A DNA stretch of 64,000 bases from RGIG4140 sp045635565 (GTDB lineage Bacteria; Pseudomonadota; Alphaproteobacteria; CAAHEQ01; UBA3637): contig JAZTVX010000044.1 of the NCBI GenBank assembly GCA_045635565.1, positions 1 through 64,000 of the forward strand, written 5' to 3'. Made by a program: the position numbers and the translations under genes. This document shows positions 1 to 9,081 of this stretch, in pieces. Numbering within the stretch: the stretch's first letter is position 1; each line of letters opens with the position of its first letter. The notes beneath the pieces are model-generated. The model was given only the letters and a program-made list of their open reading frames with translations. It ran no database searches and was not told the origin of the DNA.

Positions 1-1986
1 TGTATTCCGTGTGATAACGGTAACAACTTTATTGTTTTAAAAGACGGAGAAGGTTTTCCCGACACCAGTGATGAAGTTGACGGATATACCATGTGTCAAC
101 AATGTGAAGCCAGTGGGACAAAACGCTGGCATGGTGAACTGTCAGATGATAGTTCACGAGGATATTGTTCATTCATGTGTACCGAAGGATATTCCTATCA
201 ATCTTCAACCGAAGGCTGTATTCCTTGTTCAGATATGACGGCTCATAAAATACAAAATGAATCTATTTCAAAAAATCAATGTTTAGCGTGTGGAGGGCTT
301 CAATGGTTTTGGGCTCCGTGCGGTTATTGGTGTCAAAAACCGGTGGAATGTGCTAGTAATGAATTCATGTCTTGGCGTCGTGGTGATATCTATGAGTATT
401 ATTGTAAACCATGTACTTATAACGGGGATGATAATTTCATTATGGAATTTTGGTATATCAATTCATCAATTCCCAATTTTATACAAGGTTTAAGAGATAA
501 ATGTAACAATTGTCCTGAACGTAATGAAAAGGGTGAGTGGAGTAAAAGATGGTTTGCACATACGCATTGTTTTAAAGTGTGTCAACAACCGGAAAATGCC
601 GAAGAACAAATAGCTATATGCCAATCCAATCCAAAAGATGAACGATGCACACGCAAATGGCAATCGGCACAAAATGGACAATGTTACGATTGTGATGCTC
701 TTAATCTTGGTAAAAACACGATGGTAGATATTAGAGAAACAGTTATCCCCGAATTACGTGATTTATGTGAAAAGTGTGGACGTAAGGTCAATGAAAAAGG
801 ATATTGTGTTCCGAAAGATGGATCTGCTTGTCCGTTAGGTCAAATTATGGGGGCTAATGGCGATTGTCAAGCGTGTCCGAAAAGTCCCAATTATACGCGT
901 GTTGCAATTACAAATGATGAAGAATCAGGTTGTTCAACAAATTGTCGCATGAAAGATGGGAAATATAGTTCAGATTCAGATGCTGTTGATACCACTTATG
1001 AAACAACAGCACATAGCCCAACTATTTACTGTATTGCCAAATGTCCGTCGAATATGTGGCAAGATAGGAATTATTTTGGTTGTCGTTCCTGTAGTCATCG
1101 GTCAACAGGCAACTATCAAGCAAATGGTTGGCTAAGCAAAGAACTGTGTGAAGACAGATGTCCTAATGCACCCTATAAACGGGTCAAGGGCACTAGTTTT
1201 GGAACGAGTGCTGATTGTGTTTTAGACAGTTGTGGAACAGCCGACGACGGAACGATACAATTTACGGGAAGGTATGGGGTGTGTCATAAATGCACCGCTT
1301 CTGATTATGTATTTCCGATGACAATGAACAATGTGAATGAATGTTCACTTTGTGAAAACCGAACAATGATTGGAAATTACTGCGTCCTTATTAACCCCGG
1401 CAAACGTGGTGTTTGTAACGATAAAGAAAATAATTTTTCAAGTTGGGTGTCTGATGATGTTAAAAGTAATGCAAGTGCTTGGTTGAATGGATCACACAAT
1501 GGTGAAAAATTTAGAGATAATGAAGGATATTGTCGGGCCTGTGATTCGGATGCATCTTATTCATCATCGCAAGTTCAATGTGCTACTTGTAAAAACAGAC
1601 GGTATGAAAACGGTTCCTGCCTAAAAGGTTTATGTGTTGAAGGTAAGCAATTTTTGAATACAAATGCGACATGTATTGCCTGTACACAAAAAAATATTGC
1701 CGTTCATCCGGACGTTATCAACTTATGTGATAGTTGTGATAATCGTCGTATGTTGACAACTGGGTTTGAAGACCAAGACAATTTAGCCGGTTTATGTGTC
1801 GAAGAATGTGTCGGCGATTTATTTCAAAAATCAACAGGCGAATGTGTTGCCTGCTCAACAAACGGAACGTTCACAATTGGAACAGATGCTGAATCGATAC
1901 GTTTGTGTAATGATTGTGAGGGCAGAAAAGCCGTTCCTGCGATGTCTGGGGATACCATTACAGGTTATCAGTGTGTGAAAGAATAA
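1..1986 (+). CDS. Large Cys-rich secreted/surface protein, 5' end outside window
   Basis: The frame is open from base 1, so the first ATG at 91 is internal and the N-terminus lies outside the window. The visible 661 residues contain about 60 cysteines in a repeating pattern: CxxC, a spacer of about 15-25 residues, a second CxxC often followed by x-R, then G-x-C. Examples are CIPC...CLAC near 225-295 and CVAC...CNDC near 1849-1920. The composition is otherwise polar with no membrane segment, which suggests an exported protein held by disulfides or metal. The same module ends the lipoprotein at 13159-13980. I do not recognise a named family. A eukaryotic-like furin/EGF-type repeat is a superficial resemblance only. 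A strong terminator follows directly. Confident as a gene, unknown in function; a surface adhesin is inference. Confidence 0.85.
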   Translation, partial: CIPCDNGNNFIVLKDGEGFPDTSDEVDGYTMCQQCEASGTKRWHGELSDDSSRGYCSFMCTEGYSYQSSTEGCIPCSDMTAHKIQNESISKNQCLACGGLQWFWAPCGYWCQKPVECASNEFMSWRRGDIYEYYCKPCTYNGDDNFIMEFWYINSSIPNFIQGLRDKCNNCPERNEKGEWSKRWFAHTHCFKVCQQPENAEEQIAICQSNPKDERCTRKWQSAQNGQCYDCDALNLGKNTMVDIRETVIPELRDLCEKCGRKVNEKGYCVPKDGSACPLGQIMGANGDCQACPKSPNYTRVAITNDEESGCSTNCRMKDGKYSSDSDAVDTTYETTAHSPTIYCIAKCPSNMWQDRNYFGCRSCSHRSTGNYQANGWLSKELCEDRCPNAPYKRVKGTSFGTSADCVLDSCGTADDGTIQFTGRYGVCHKCTASDYVFPMTMNNVNECSLCENRTMIGNYCVLINPGKRGVCNDKENNFSSWVSDDVKSNASAWLNGSHNGEKFRDNEGYCRACDSDASYSSSQVQCATCKNRRYENGSCLKGLCVEGKQFLNTNATCIACTQKNIAVHPDVINLCDSCDNRRMLTTGFEDQDNLAGLCVEECVGDLFQKSTGECVACSTNGTFTIGTDAESIRLCNDCEGRKAVPAMSGDTITGYQCVKE

Positions 1987-2000
1987 GTTTTAAACACACA

Positions 2001-2039
2001 AAAAAAAAGATGATATCGTATGGATATCATCTTTTTTTT
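2001..2039 (+). terminator. Rho-independent terminator of the Cys-rich gene
   Basis: A perfect 9-bp stem (2009-2017 with 2023-2031) with a 5-base loop is preceded by eight A and followed by eight T. It lies 15 bases after the stop codon of the Cys-rich gene. The stretch 2040-2261 beyond it is AT-rich and I see no gene in it. Confidence 0.9.
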
Positions 2040-2261
2040 GTTCGGAATAGAGAAATGATATAATTATCTAATTATCTAATGAAGATATGTTATTCATATT
2101 ATGTTTTGAAATTGAGTAACCGTTACAAAAAATTAAAAAACATTCTTTTTGATATAGCGTTATTTTTGGGGTAAGAAAATTTAATATTTATTTGGCAATT
2201 ATTTGATGTGGGATAATTGGTTTTTGTTTTCTGATTTTTCGTTTAATGATTTTCATCTTAC

Positions 2262-2296
2262 AAAAAAACAGGTCTTTCATGAGAAAGACCTGTTTT
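2262..2296 (-). terminator. Rho-independent terminator of the VirB2-like gene
   Basis: The 13-bp stem 2266-2278 / 2283-2295 has a 4-base loop. Read on the minus strand it is followed by a run of T (2262-2268). It lies just beyond the stop codon at 2312. Confidence 0.85.
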
Positions 2297-2311
2297 GTCA
2301 GATGTGTTTGA

Positions 2312-2659
2312 TTAGTTTGCCAATGTGTCATCCCATTCAGCTTCGTAATCAACAACACCACCACCGCCTTCATCACCGTCGGTTACGTAATCAACCATTG
2401 CACCGGCTAATGCAACAACGGCAAGACCACAAGCCAAAGCGGCAAGCCACGGCCATTTGATTTTTCCGAAAATAGCTGCGAAACCCAAACCGACTAAACC
2501 AAAACCACCGACAACAAAAATAACGTTACGAACGTTTTTAAATGTGTTCAATAACTTACTTAAAATTGTTTCAAAAACGTTTTGAGCGGCTGCGTCCGTT
2601 GCAGTAAAGACGAGTGCAACAACGGCAAACATCAAAAATATTTTTAAATATCTATTCAT
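2312..2659 (-). CDS. VirB2/TrbC-like small pilin protein
   Basis: The product is 115 residues: a signal peptide (residues 1 to about 24, ending TDAAAQ), a short amphipathic stretch, two hydrophobic segments (about 39-60 and 66-88) separated by GKIKWPW, and an acidic Gly-rich tail. This signal-plus-two-helix layout is typical of VirB2/TrbC, the cyclised or processed pilin of type IV secretion systems. The start at 2659 is chosen because AGGAG lies 7 bases upstream and the signal peptide then begins MNRYLKIFL. A longer reading to 2788 has no support. No virB3, virB4 or other conjugation gene is visible in the window, so it appears orphaned. It is divergent from the type IVb pilus operon. Alternative: an unrelated small two-helix membrane protein. 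Confidence 0.7.
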   Translation of the reverse strand: MNRYLKIFLMFAVVALVFTATDAAAQNVFETILSKLLNTFKNVRNVIFVVGGFGLVGLGFAAIFGKIKWPWLAALACGLAVVALAGAMVDYVTDGDEGGGGVVDYEAEWDDTLAN

Positions 2660-2711
2660 AGGATACTCCTTATTAATATGCATATTATAAGACTGTTTCG
2701 TCTCAACCGTT

Positions 2712-2740
2712 ATTATAAAATGTTTTTTTTTGTTTGTCCA
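2712..2740 (-). promoter_or_regulatory. Promoter for the VirB2-like gene
   Basis: On the minus strand TGGACA (2735-2740) is followed after 17 bases by TATAAT (2712-2717). This places the start of transcription about 45 bases before the ATG at 2659. Confidence 0.55.
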
Positions 2741-2764
2741 GCACTTTTTTTGTTGCAGTTTTAT

Positions 2765-2793
2765 TTGCATCGTTGTAATATGAGACATATTCT
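2765..2793 (+). promoter_or_regulatory. Possible promoter of the type IVb pilus operon
   Basis: TTGCAT (2765-2770) and TATTCT (2788-2793) are separated by 17 bases, about 80 bases before the first gene of the operon. It is a moderate sigma-70-type match and the only good one I see in the divergent gap. Confidence 0.4.
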
Positions 2794-2873
2794 ATGCGTC
2801 GTTTTCTCCTGTTTTGGGGTTTTCATGTGTGGGATTTTATGAAATTGTTTTTATATTTCAGAGAGATAAGGTT

Positions 2874-4022
2874 ATGTTGCAACAAAAAAAATATTTAAAC
2901 GGAATTTTGGCGTTTTGCATGGGTTTGTCTGTGGCAACGCCGTTAATGGCAGATGGAATGCCTGAAAATACGGAAACGGAACTCTCTGTTGAAAGCGAAT
3001 CGGTCGCTTCGCAGGTTGAAGATGTCCTTAAAATTGACGAAAAATCAGAAACAGTTTTGGCTGAAGGAGAAAAAAGAGTATCCTCGCAACAGAAACCGGA
3101 AGAAGCCATTGCTACCATTACAGCTGAAGGTGATTTTGTCGTGCCAATGTTTGTTTTACCGGCTGTTGTTCGATCCGATTCAATGGATAAAGGCGTGCAT
3201 CGCTTGGATGTTGAAGAAAAGCAAACGGAAACGATACGTGAACTTCCGGTTATTAAAATCACACAGACGGAATTGGTGCCTGTGCAGGAGCAGATGGCTG
3301 TTGAACGTCGCTTGACGGGTAAGACGACGAAAACAACAAAAATGTATCGGGAGGCTTTGGCTCGTTCGCAGGGTGAAACGGTTGCTGAAAGTGAAAGCCA
3401 AGTTGTAAATCCGGCAGAACAGAATGGTCGCACAGTTGCTGGTGTGGCTGATGAAGTTATCAATGATGTGTTGTCTGAAACTTCTGGTAAAAATGTTGGG
3501 GTAAAAGAAACAGTTAAAAAGAAGCGGTTGTTGTTGCCGTTGAAACCGGTTGTATCTAAAGATGTTATCGAAGAAACTGCTTCTTATTCGGCTCCTGTGT
3601 ATAAAACATATGCTTCCGAAGTTGCTGATAAAATGTTAATTCAGGCACAAGAAGGGGGCGAAGTGCCGGCTTTGATGCCACAGGATATTAAAGTAACGTT
3701 TTATCCAAACTCAACTGAATTTTCCGGCCAAATGGTTAAATGGATTAAGGTGTTTTCTTTGCAGGCAAGACAAGATCCGCGTTATATTATCAATATTCGT
3801 TTGAGTAAAACAAATCCGACTATCCAACAGAAACGCTTGTTTGTTATACAGCGTATATTGATGAATACGGGTTTATCTTTGCATCAGATTGTTGTTGAAT
3901 ATGTTGATAGACCGGAAAACAGTTTGGTCTTACGAATGGTTCATAGGGAAGATAACGTTGAAACACGTAAAGTTCAACAAAAAAATGGTCAGATTAAAGA
4001 AAATAAACTGATTAAATGGTAA
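2874..4022 (+). CDS. Secreted protein heading the pilus operon, possible OmpA-like C-terminus
   Basis: The product is 382 residues, starting at 2874 with AAGG just upstream and a clear signal peptide ending near ATPLMA. The middle (about 30-270) is low-complexity, rich in Glu, Val, Thr and Lys, and probably a flexible periplasmic linker. The last 100 residues hold a compact domain starting IKVTFYPNSTEFSG and containing LSKTNPTIQQKRLFVIQ. This layout (a beta strand, then helices, then a conserved run like LSxxRAxxV) suggests a diverged OmpA/MotB-type domain, but the usual key residues are not clear. It is the first gene of the pil operon, 39 bases before the PilL-like lipoprotein gene, so a role in anchoring the machine in the envelope is plausible. 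I cannot name the family. Confidence 0.75.
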   Translation: MLQQKKYLNGILAFCMGLSVATPLMADGMPENTETELSVESESVASQVEDVLKIDEKSETVLAEGEKRVSSQQKPEEAIATITAEGDFVVPMFVLPAVVRSDSMDKGVHRLDVEEKQTETIRELPVIKITQTELVPVQEQMAVERRLTGKTTKTTKMYREALARSQGETVAESESQVVNPAEQNGRTVAGVADEVINDVLSETSGKNVGVKETVKKKRLLLPLKPVVSKDVIEETASYSAPVYKTYASEVADKMLIQAQEGGEVPALMPQDIKVTFYPNSTEFSGQMVKWIKVFSLQARQDPRYIINIRLSKTNPTIQQKRLFVIQRILMNTGLSLHQIVVEYVDRPENSLVLRMVHREDNVETRKVQQKNGQIKENKLIKW

Positions 4023-4061
4023 AATTTCCGTCGGAAAGTAAACGCAGAAAAAGGAGATAGA

Positions 4062-5087
4062 ATGAAACAGAATTTATTGAAAACAACATTAATTGCGGGT
4101 ATGATGACTTGCACTATGGGTTTGATGAGTGCTTGTACGTCATTGGAAAGTGATGAAACGTTGGTTTTAGAAACGGAGTCAGAACAAACGACTTCTGCAA
4201 AACAAGCTGTTTGCACGGCGGAAAATTCTGGTAATTGTGTGGTAACATATGAAGAACCGGATTTGAATTTGAGTCAGACATATGCCGGATATGCTGTTAG
4301 TACAAATTCATCATATCATGCCGGTATGCCGGTGGCCGTTTCTGTTCCGGCAACAAAAGACGGTTTGTCGGTTAAAGATAAAATGGCACAACAATTATAT
4401 GCACAGCAACAGGCTGATTTAGCATTGCAACCGGTACAAGGTGGTGAGGTTGTTTGTACGGGTGATGCTTGTTCCGAAGCATTGTTTAAAACGGAAATCG
4501 AAAAAACAATTCGTACGACAGTCAAGGAAAATCAGGCTTCACAAACGGCTGAATATGTTTATGTTTCAGCTGATGGGCAAATGATTGCCGTTCCGAGTCC
4601 TGATGCGGCTCCTGAAAATGTGCATTTAGTATCAGTTAATGGTAAAAACGTTGTTTCCGGTGTTCCTCATGTTGATGAAGAAAAAGTCATTGTAACAGCC
4701 GGTGATCAAAAAGTAACGCAACAAGAAACAACGGCTCAAACAGATGCGATGTCAGAAACGAAAACAGCAGGGGTACAACAAAAGACAATGTCATTAAAAG
4801 AACGAATTGCTTTTGGGGAAGAAGTGCATGATTGGGATGCTCCGGCAGGTGAAACATTACGCCATTTGTTAATGCGTTGGGGTGAAATGTCCGGCTGGAC
4901 GGTTATTTGGAAATTGGATAGAGATTATAATTTGGAAGCAGGTGTTGTTTTCCGTGGTAAATTTACGGAAGTTTCAGCTGCTTTCATTCGCTCGTTTGCA
5001 CGGGCAACACCGGCTCCGATCGGGACATTCTATAAAGGAAACAGAGTTTTGGTAATTAACACGCAGGAGAATGAAAATGCTGACTAG
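4062..5087 (+). CDS. pilL: PilL-like lipoprotein with C-terminal TcpQ domain
   Basis: The product is 341 residues. A lipoprotein signal ends LMSAC, so the mature protein should be acylated on Cys at about residue 25. A long linker rich in Thr, Gln and Val follows. The last 85 residues (from about 255: HDWDAPAGETLRHLLMRWG) match the layout of the toxin-coregulated pilus Q domain (W-x-A-x-x-G-x-x-L, then W, then a V-F-x-G turn). TcpQ-type proteins help place or stabilise the secretin in type IVb pilus systems, and R64 PilL is a lipoprotein with this domain at its C-terminus. The gene overlaps pilN by 11 bases, which suggests translational coupling. The family assignment of the C-terminus is fairly sure; the pilL name rests on position and layout. 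Confidence 0.75.
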   Translation: MKQNLLKTTLIAGMMTCTMGLMSACTSLESDETLVLETESEQTTSAKQAVCTAENSGNCVVTYEEPDLNLSQTYAGYAVSTNSSYHAGMPVAVSVPATKDGLSVKDKMAQQLYAQQQADLALQPVQGGEVVCTGDACSEALFKTEIEKTIRTTVKENQASQTAEYVYVSADGQMIAVPSPDAAPENVHLVSVNGKNVVSGVPHVDEEKVIVTAGDQKVTQQETTAQTDAMSETKTAGVQQKTMSLKERIAFGEEVHDWDAPAGETLRHLLMRWGEMSGWTVIWKLDRDYNLEAGVVFRGKFTEVSAAFIRSFARATPAPIGTFYKGNRVLVINTQENENAD

Positions 5088-6738
5088 AACAATTAAATTC
5101 GGACTTGTTGCTGTTTTAATGACATCAACACTTGTTTTGAGTGCCTGTAATGAATACGTTGCTCGAACAAATAAAAAAATCGAAACAACATTGGAACGGG
5201 TGGAAGACCACTTGCAACAGGCTCAAATTCCTGATTTGCCGGCTCCTGTTGATACAGTTCGTACGAAGAATGATATTTGGTTGGGTACAAACAGTGTCAA
5301 AATTTCGGAAGGTGATGCGTTGCCTGCTCATTTAGAAGAAGATGACTCGGTCACGCTTTCAATAGCACAAGAGGCCGCTTTGCCTGCTCTTGCACAAGAA
5401 ATTACTGATGTAACGGGAATCACCGTTCGTTTGGATAATTTAAAAGCAGAAGACGCCATTCCAACGGAAACGGTTGCTTTGAATTATACGGGTAAATTGA
5501 GTGGCTTGCTCAATTATTTATCAAATCGATACAGTGTTTGGTGGCGTTATAAATCTGGTATTATTACATTCTATACTAAGGAAACACGTGTCTTTAATAT
5601 TTACGCTTTGCCGACGGAAACATCTATTTCAAATTCTTTGTCGGGTGCGACAATGGGTGACGGGGGCGGTAGTTCGTCTTCATCATTATCATCGTCAGCT
5701 AACTTGGCTCTGTGGGATAATATTGAACAAGGTTTGGAACAAGTTGTCGGAGAAGGGGCTAAATTATCATTTAGTCGTGTCGCCGGTACGGTTACAGTAA
5801 CAGGTAGCCCGTTTGTTATTCGTGAAGCTGCTGACTGGATTAACAAATTTAACGAAAAATTATCACGTCAAGTTGCTATTTCAGTTAAAGTGTTGTTGGT
5901 ATCAGTCAATAATACGGATAACTACGGTTTGGATTTGGCTGGTGTCTTCGGTAGTAGTAATATTTTGGCTGATTATACAAGTCCGTTCACAATTGCTTCC
6001 GGTTCAACAACAGGTGCTGCTGCCGGTATGTTATCAATGACTTTGTTGCGTCCGTCATCGAACTGGAAAAATTCAAGTGCCGTTATTCAAGCCTTCTCAT
6101 CACAAGGTAAAACATCACTTGTTACTTCTGCCAGTGTAACAACTTTGAACAATAAAGTTGCTCCGGTTCAAATTACGACACAACAAAACTATGTTAGCGA
6201 ATCAAATGTTTCAACATCCGGTTCCGGTTCTGACAGAAGTGTAGATGTTGACATGCAAACAGATACGTTAAACTATGGTTTTATGTTGGAAATTTTACCA
6301 CGTATTTTGGATCATGGTCGTTTAATTGTTATGTTCTCAATGAACTTGACAGACTTGATTGCTTTGGAAAAATTCTCCTCTGATGGTCAACAAAGTGAAG
6401 ATGGTGAAGGCAGTGATGAAGAAACATCTGACAGTGAAGATTCATCATCAGATGAAGGAGATACCGGTGATAAAGACGTGACTGTTGTTCAATTGCCGAA
6501 AATGCAAACACGTGGTTTCATTCAGGAAATTGCTATGCGTTCCGGTTCAACACTTGTCTTGACAGGATTTGAACAAGTTAAAAACACCACGACAACCGGT
6601 GGTATCGGTCGAGCAAAAATCAGCATTCTGGGTGGACAAGCATACAGCGAAAACACACGCGATGTTATGGTTATCTTGTTAACACCAGAAGTTTTGGAAT
6701 CACCTTTGGCTCCGGAATCACGGATGAGAGATTTTTAG
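5077..6738 (+). CDS. pilN: PilN-family type IVb pilus secretin lipoprotein
   Basis: The product is 553 residues. AGGAGA at 5065-5070 is too close to the ATG at 5071 and is 6 bases from the one at 5077, so 5077 is preferred. A lipobox (LVLSAC) is followed by a short linker, an N-domain (about 75-180), a Gly/Ser-rich hinge (about 190-210), ring-building and secretin domains. The secretin end holds typical strands such as PKMQTRGFIQEIAMRSGSTL and closes VMVILLTPEVLESP. PilN/BfpB-type secretins form the outer-membrane pore for the pilus fibre. A 36-residue insertion made almost only of Ser, Asp, Glu and Gly (6373-6480) sits inside the secretin domain and is unusual. The gene is 12 bases from pilO2. 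Confidence 0.92.
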   Translation: MLTRTIKFGLVAVLMTSTLVLSACNEYVARTNKKIETTLERVEDHLQQAQIPDLPAPVDTVRTKNDIWLGTNSVKISEGDALPAHLEEDDSVTLSIAQEAALPALAQEITDVTGITVRLDNLKAEDAIPTETVALNYTGKLSGLLNYLSNRYSVWWRYKSGIITFYTKETRVFNIYALPTETSISNSLSGATMGDGGGSSSSSLSSSANLALWDNIEQGLEQVVGEGAKLSFSRVAGTVTVTGSPFVIREAADWINKFNEKLSRQVAISVKVLLVSVNNTDNYGLDLAGVFGSSNILADYTSPFTIASGSTTGAAAGMLSMTLLRPSSNWKNSSAVIQAFSSQGKTSLVTSASVTTLNNKVAPVQITTQQNYVSESNVSTSGSGSDRSVDVDMQTDTLNYGFMLEILPRILDHGRLIVMFSMNLTDLIALEKFSSDGQQSEDGEGSDEETSDSEDSSSDEGDTGDKDVTVVQLPKMQTRGFIQEIAMRSGSTLVLTGFEQVKNTTTTGGIGRAKISILGGQAYSENTRDVMVILLTPEVLESPLAPESRMRDF

Positions 6739-6750
6739 GGAGGGTTGAGT

Positions 6751-8082
6751 ATGCCCATAGAGAAATCAGATAATCAGATGGTTGATGGCTTGGGAGCAAT
6801 CCCAAGCACGCCATCAGGCACGATTACAATCGGGCGTTCCGGATATGCTGTCGGTTTGCTGTGGCAACCGTTGCAAAATCCGGAAGATCCGACACCGGAA
6901 ATACGTGAAGCAATTGAAGGTGATCCGGATGCTGATTTGTATTGTTTACGTTCGACATCGACACCACAATACGGTATCGGTAAAAAATCAATCGGTCATC
7001 GAGCCGGTGAGCCGTCTGCCGCTGCGGCAGTTGCTTCTGCTTTAAGCGATTATACCTCGGTTGCTGCCGTATTTAAGGTTCGTGAAGGTTGGTGGTTGGT
7101 TGCCATTCGGAACGATTTGATTTTGTCGGAAGATGATGTTTTATTCACATCAGAACAAGAAGCACAAGACAGATTTTATTCATTGATGGCATTGCCGGAT
7201 TGGGATTTGAAAATCACACCACCGGAATGGCAGATTGATAAATCTAAAGAAATGGCTTTGGAAAATCTGGTTCGTAAGGCTGGAGCCAAATCCCGTTTAC
7301 AGGAAATCGGTGCTGCTAAAAAGACACAGGTTTTGACGCTTATTGCGTTATTTTTCATCATTTTGGTTTTTGTTGTCACTTGGATGTCGGTATCTTTGTT
7401 GCAGAATGTTTTTCAGGAAGAAAAAATTGAGGCTATGCCTATTCCGGAAGCTATTCAACCGGTTGAGCCTGCTCCTGAAAAGCCGAAACCATGGGAAAAA
7501 GTGCCTGATATGGAAGTATTTATGCATAAATGCTGGAATAATTCGTATCAATTAAATACATTAACTATTCCGGGATGGCAGATGGGTGGTATTACCTGTA
7601 CGCCGGAAGGATTGACAACTTCTTGGTCGAAATCATGGCAACCGGGTGGTCGAATTGCTTGGTTGAAAGCAGCCTTGAATGAATATAAAATGTCACGGGT
7701 GAACGTCCAACTCAATTCGGATGGTACGTCTGCCAACGGGCAGTTGTCTTTCACGGGTATTCCGACAATTGCTTCTGTTCCATCGTTGACAGAACAGCAA
7801 TTATGGGAAGAATTAACGGATATTAAACAGGCGACGGGGTTGAATATTTCATTTGACCGCCAAACAATGGTTGACCCGCCTAACAATCCGGATGGAACCA
7901 AACCTGTTAATCAACAAGAATATGTTTTTTACAAGATTTCTGTTTCATCACCATACACACCGTTTGAATGGAAAACTTTTTTTGAAAAATTTCCAGGATT
8001 TCACTTAACACAAATGAACTTTAACCCGGGACTAGATGCCCAAGACAAATGGAAATATGAGGGGAGAATATATGCTAAATAA
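6751..8082 (+). CDS. pilO2: PilO2-type pilin accessory protein
   Basis: The product is 443 residues. The frame opens with TTG at 6745, but AGGGAGGG at 6737-6744 is correctly spaced for the ATG at 6751. A cytoplasmic N-terminal domain (1 to about 190) precedes one transmembrane helix (about 194-219, LIALFFIILVFVVTWMSV) and a periplasmic C-terminal domain with many Trp and Pro. This bitopic layout and the position between the secretin and pilP fit the PilO of R64-type thin pili, a member of the inner-membrane alignment complex. The stop codon overlaps the pilP start by 11 bases. Similarity at sequence level is low in this family, so the name rests on layout and order. Confidence 0.82.
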   Translation: MPIEKSDNQMVDGLGAIPSTPSGTITIGRSGYAVGLLWQPLQNPEDPTPEIREAIEGDPDADLYCLRSTSTPQYGIGKKSIGHRAGEPSAAAAVASALSDYTSVAAVFKVREGWWLVAIRNDLILSEDDVLFTSEQEAQDRFYSLMALPDWDLKITPPEWQIDKSKEMALENLVRKAGAKSRLQEIGAAKKTQVLTLIALFFIILVFVVTWMSVSLLQNVFQEEKIEAMPIPEAIQPVEPAPEKPKPWEKVPDMEVFMHKCWNNSYQLNTLTIPGWQMGGITCTPEGLTTSWSKSWQPGGRIAWLKAALNEYKMSRVNVQLNSDGTSANGQLSFTGIPTIASVPSLTEQQLWEELTDIKQATGLNISFDRQTMVDPPNNPDGTKPVNQQEYVFYKISVSSPYTPFEWKTFFEKFPGFHLTQMNFNPGLDAQDKWKYEGRIYAK

Positions 8083-9058
8083 CTCATTATCATTGATAAC
8101 TGTTTTAAGTTTGTCAACTGCACTTTTTGTGTTGCCGGTCGGGGCACAGGAAGTTCCGGCTGATAAGGCACCATCAAATGTGGAAACAGCTGCACCGATT
8201 GAAATTGATGGTACACAAAGAAAAGCCTTGGAAGTAGAATTAAGTAATACAAATATTGATTCTGCCGAAATTTTAGATTTTCCGGGTCGTACGTCACTCG
8301 GTGATTTAGAAATGGCAACATTGCCCGGTATCAATGAGTCGATTATTAACGGTCCGTCACCAATGGCACCTTCTGTATCGACGAAAGATATGCCGAGCGA
8401 ACAATTGTTGGGTCGTATCACAACAGAAGTCTTTCAGGAAATGGCTGATTTGGAGCGTGGCAATGTCTTTTTGAAATTACAAATGCAAAAAGAACAGTTG
8501 AAAAACGATTTAGAAAAGTTAAAAGCAACTTATCGTCAAACACGGTTGGAAGAAATTTCAAAACGGGAAGAAGTTGTTCGTTCACGCATTAACTGGTGGC
8601 AAGAACAAGAAGATGTCCGTTTAGAAATGGAAAAGAAAAAAGCAGAAACAGAAGCTGTTGAGCAACAAATTGCTGAAGCAGAGGAGTTGCGCAATAAGTT
8701 ACGTGCAGAAGCTATTGCTGAAAAAGAAAAAGCAGAAGCACAAGAACAGGCACAGACTTCTGATGCATCAGATTCATCTGATTCGGCTGATAAGAAAGTT
8801 GTTAAAGAAGAAAAAGAAGAAAGAGTTATTCGTGCTGTTGACACGTATTCTTTAATTGCCGTTAAAGGTATTAAAGGAAATTTGACGGCTTCTTTGGAAC
8901 AACTGGAAGACGGCAAGGTTATTCAAGCAAAAGTTAATCAGACTTTACCAAGTGGTTTTGTTGTTGAAGAAATTACCAAGGATACAATTAAATTAAAGTC
9001 GGGTGAACAATCAGAAGTCCTGATGTTTAATGTTGTACCTGCTTCATCAAACGAATAG
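8072..9058 (+). CDS. pilP: PilP-family type IV pilus biogenesis protein with coiled coil
   Basis: The product is 328 residues. The start at 8072 has GGGGAG upstream and gives a clean signal peptide ending PVGAQE. A long charged coiled coil runs from about 125 to 235 (rich in Glu, Lys and Gln) with a short Ser/Asp spacer. The last 70 residues (from about 255, YSLIAVKGIKGNLTASL) form a small beta domain ending in a hydrophobic strand, as in PilP of type IVb systems. R64 PilP is much shorter, so the coiled coil is a lineage-specific extension. PilP probably links PilO and the secretin in the periplasm. It is followed after 23 bases by pilQ. Confidence 0.82.
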   Translation: MLNNSLSLITVLSLSTALFVLPVGAQEVPADKAPSNVETAAPIEIDGTQRKALEVELSNTNIDSAEILDFPGRTSLGDLEMATLPGINESIINGPSPMAPSVSTKDMPSEQLLGRITTEVFQEMADLERGNVFLKLQMQKEQLKNDLEKLKATYRQTRLEEISKREEVVRSRINWWQEQEDVRLEMEKKKAETEAVEQQIAEAEELRNKLRAEAIAEKEKAEAQEQAQTSDASDSSDSADKKVVKEEKEERVIRAVDTYSLIAVKGIKGNLTASLEQLEDGKVIQAKVNQTLPSGFVVEEITKDTIKLKSGEQSEVLMFNVVPASSNE

Positions 9059-9081
9059 AAATTGTGCATCGGAGGGGACGA

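Noticed and set aside
2858..3463. Minus-strand frame of 201 codons in the first pil gene
   Set aside because: The plus-strand gene has a signal peptide, ribosome site and operon context; the minus frame is Ser/Thr-rich noise.
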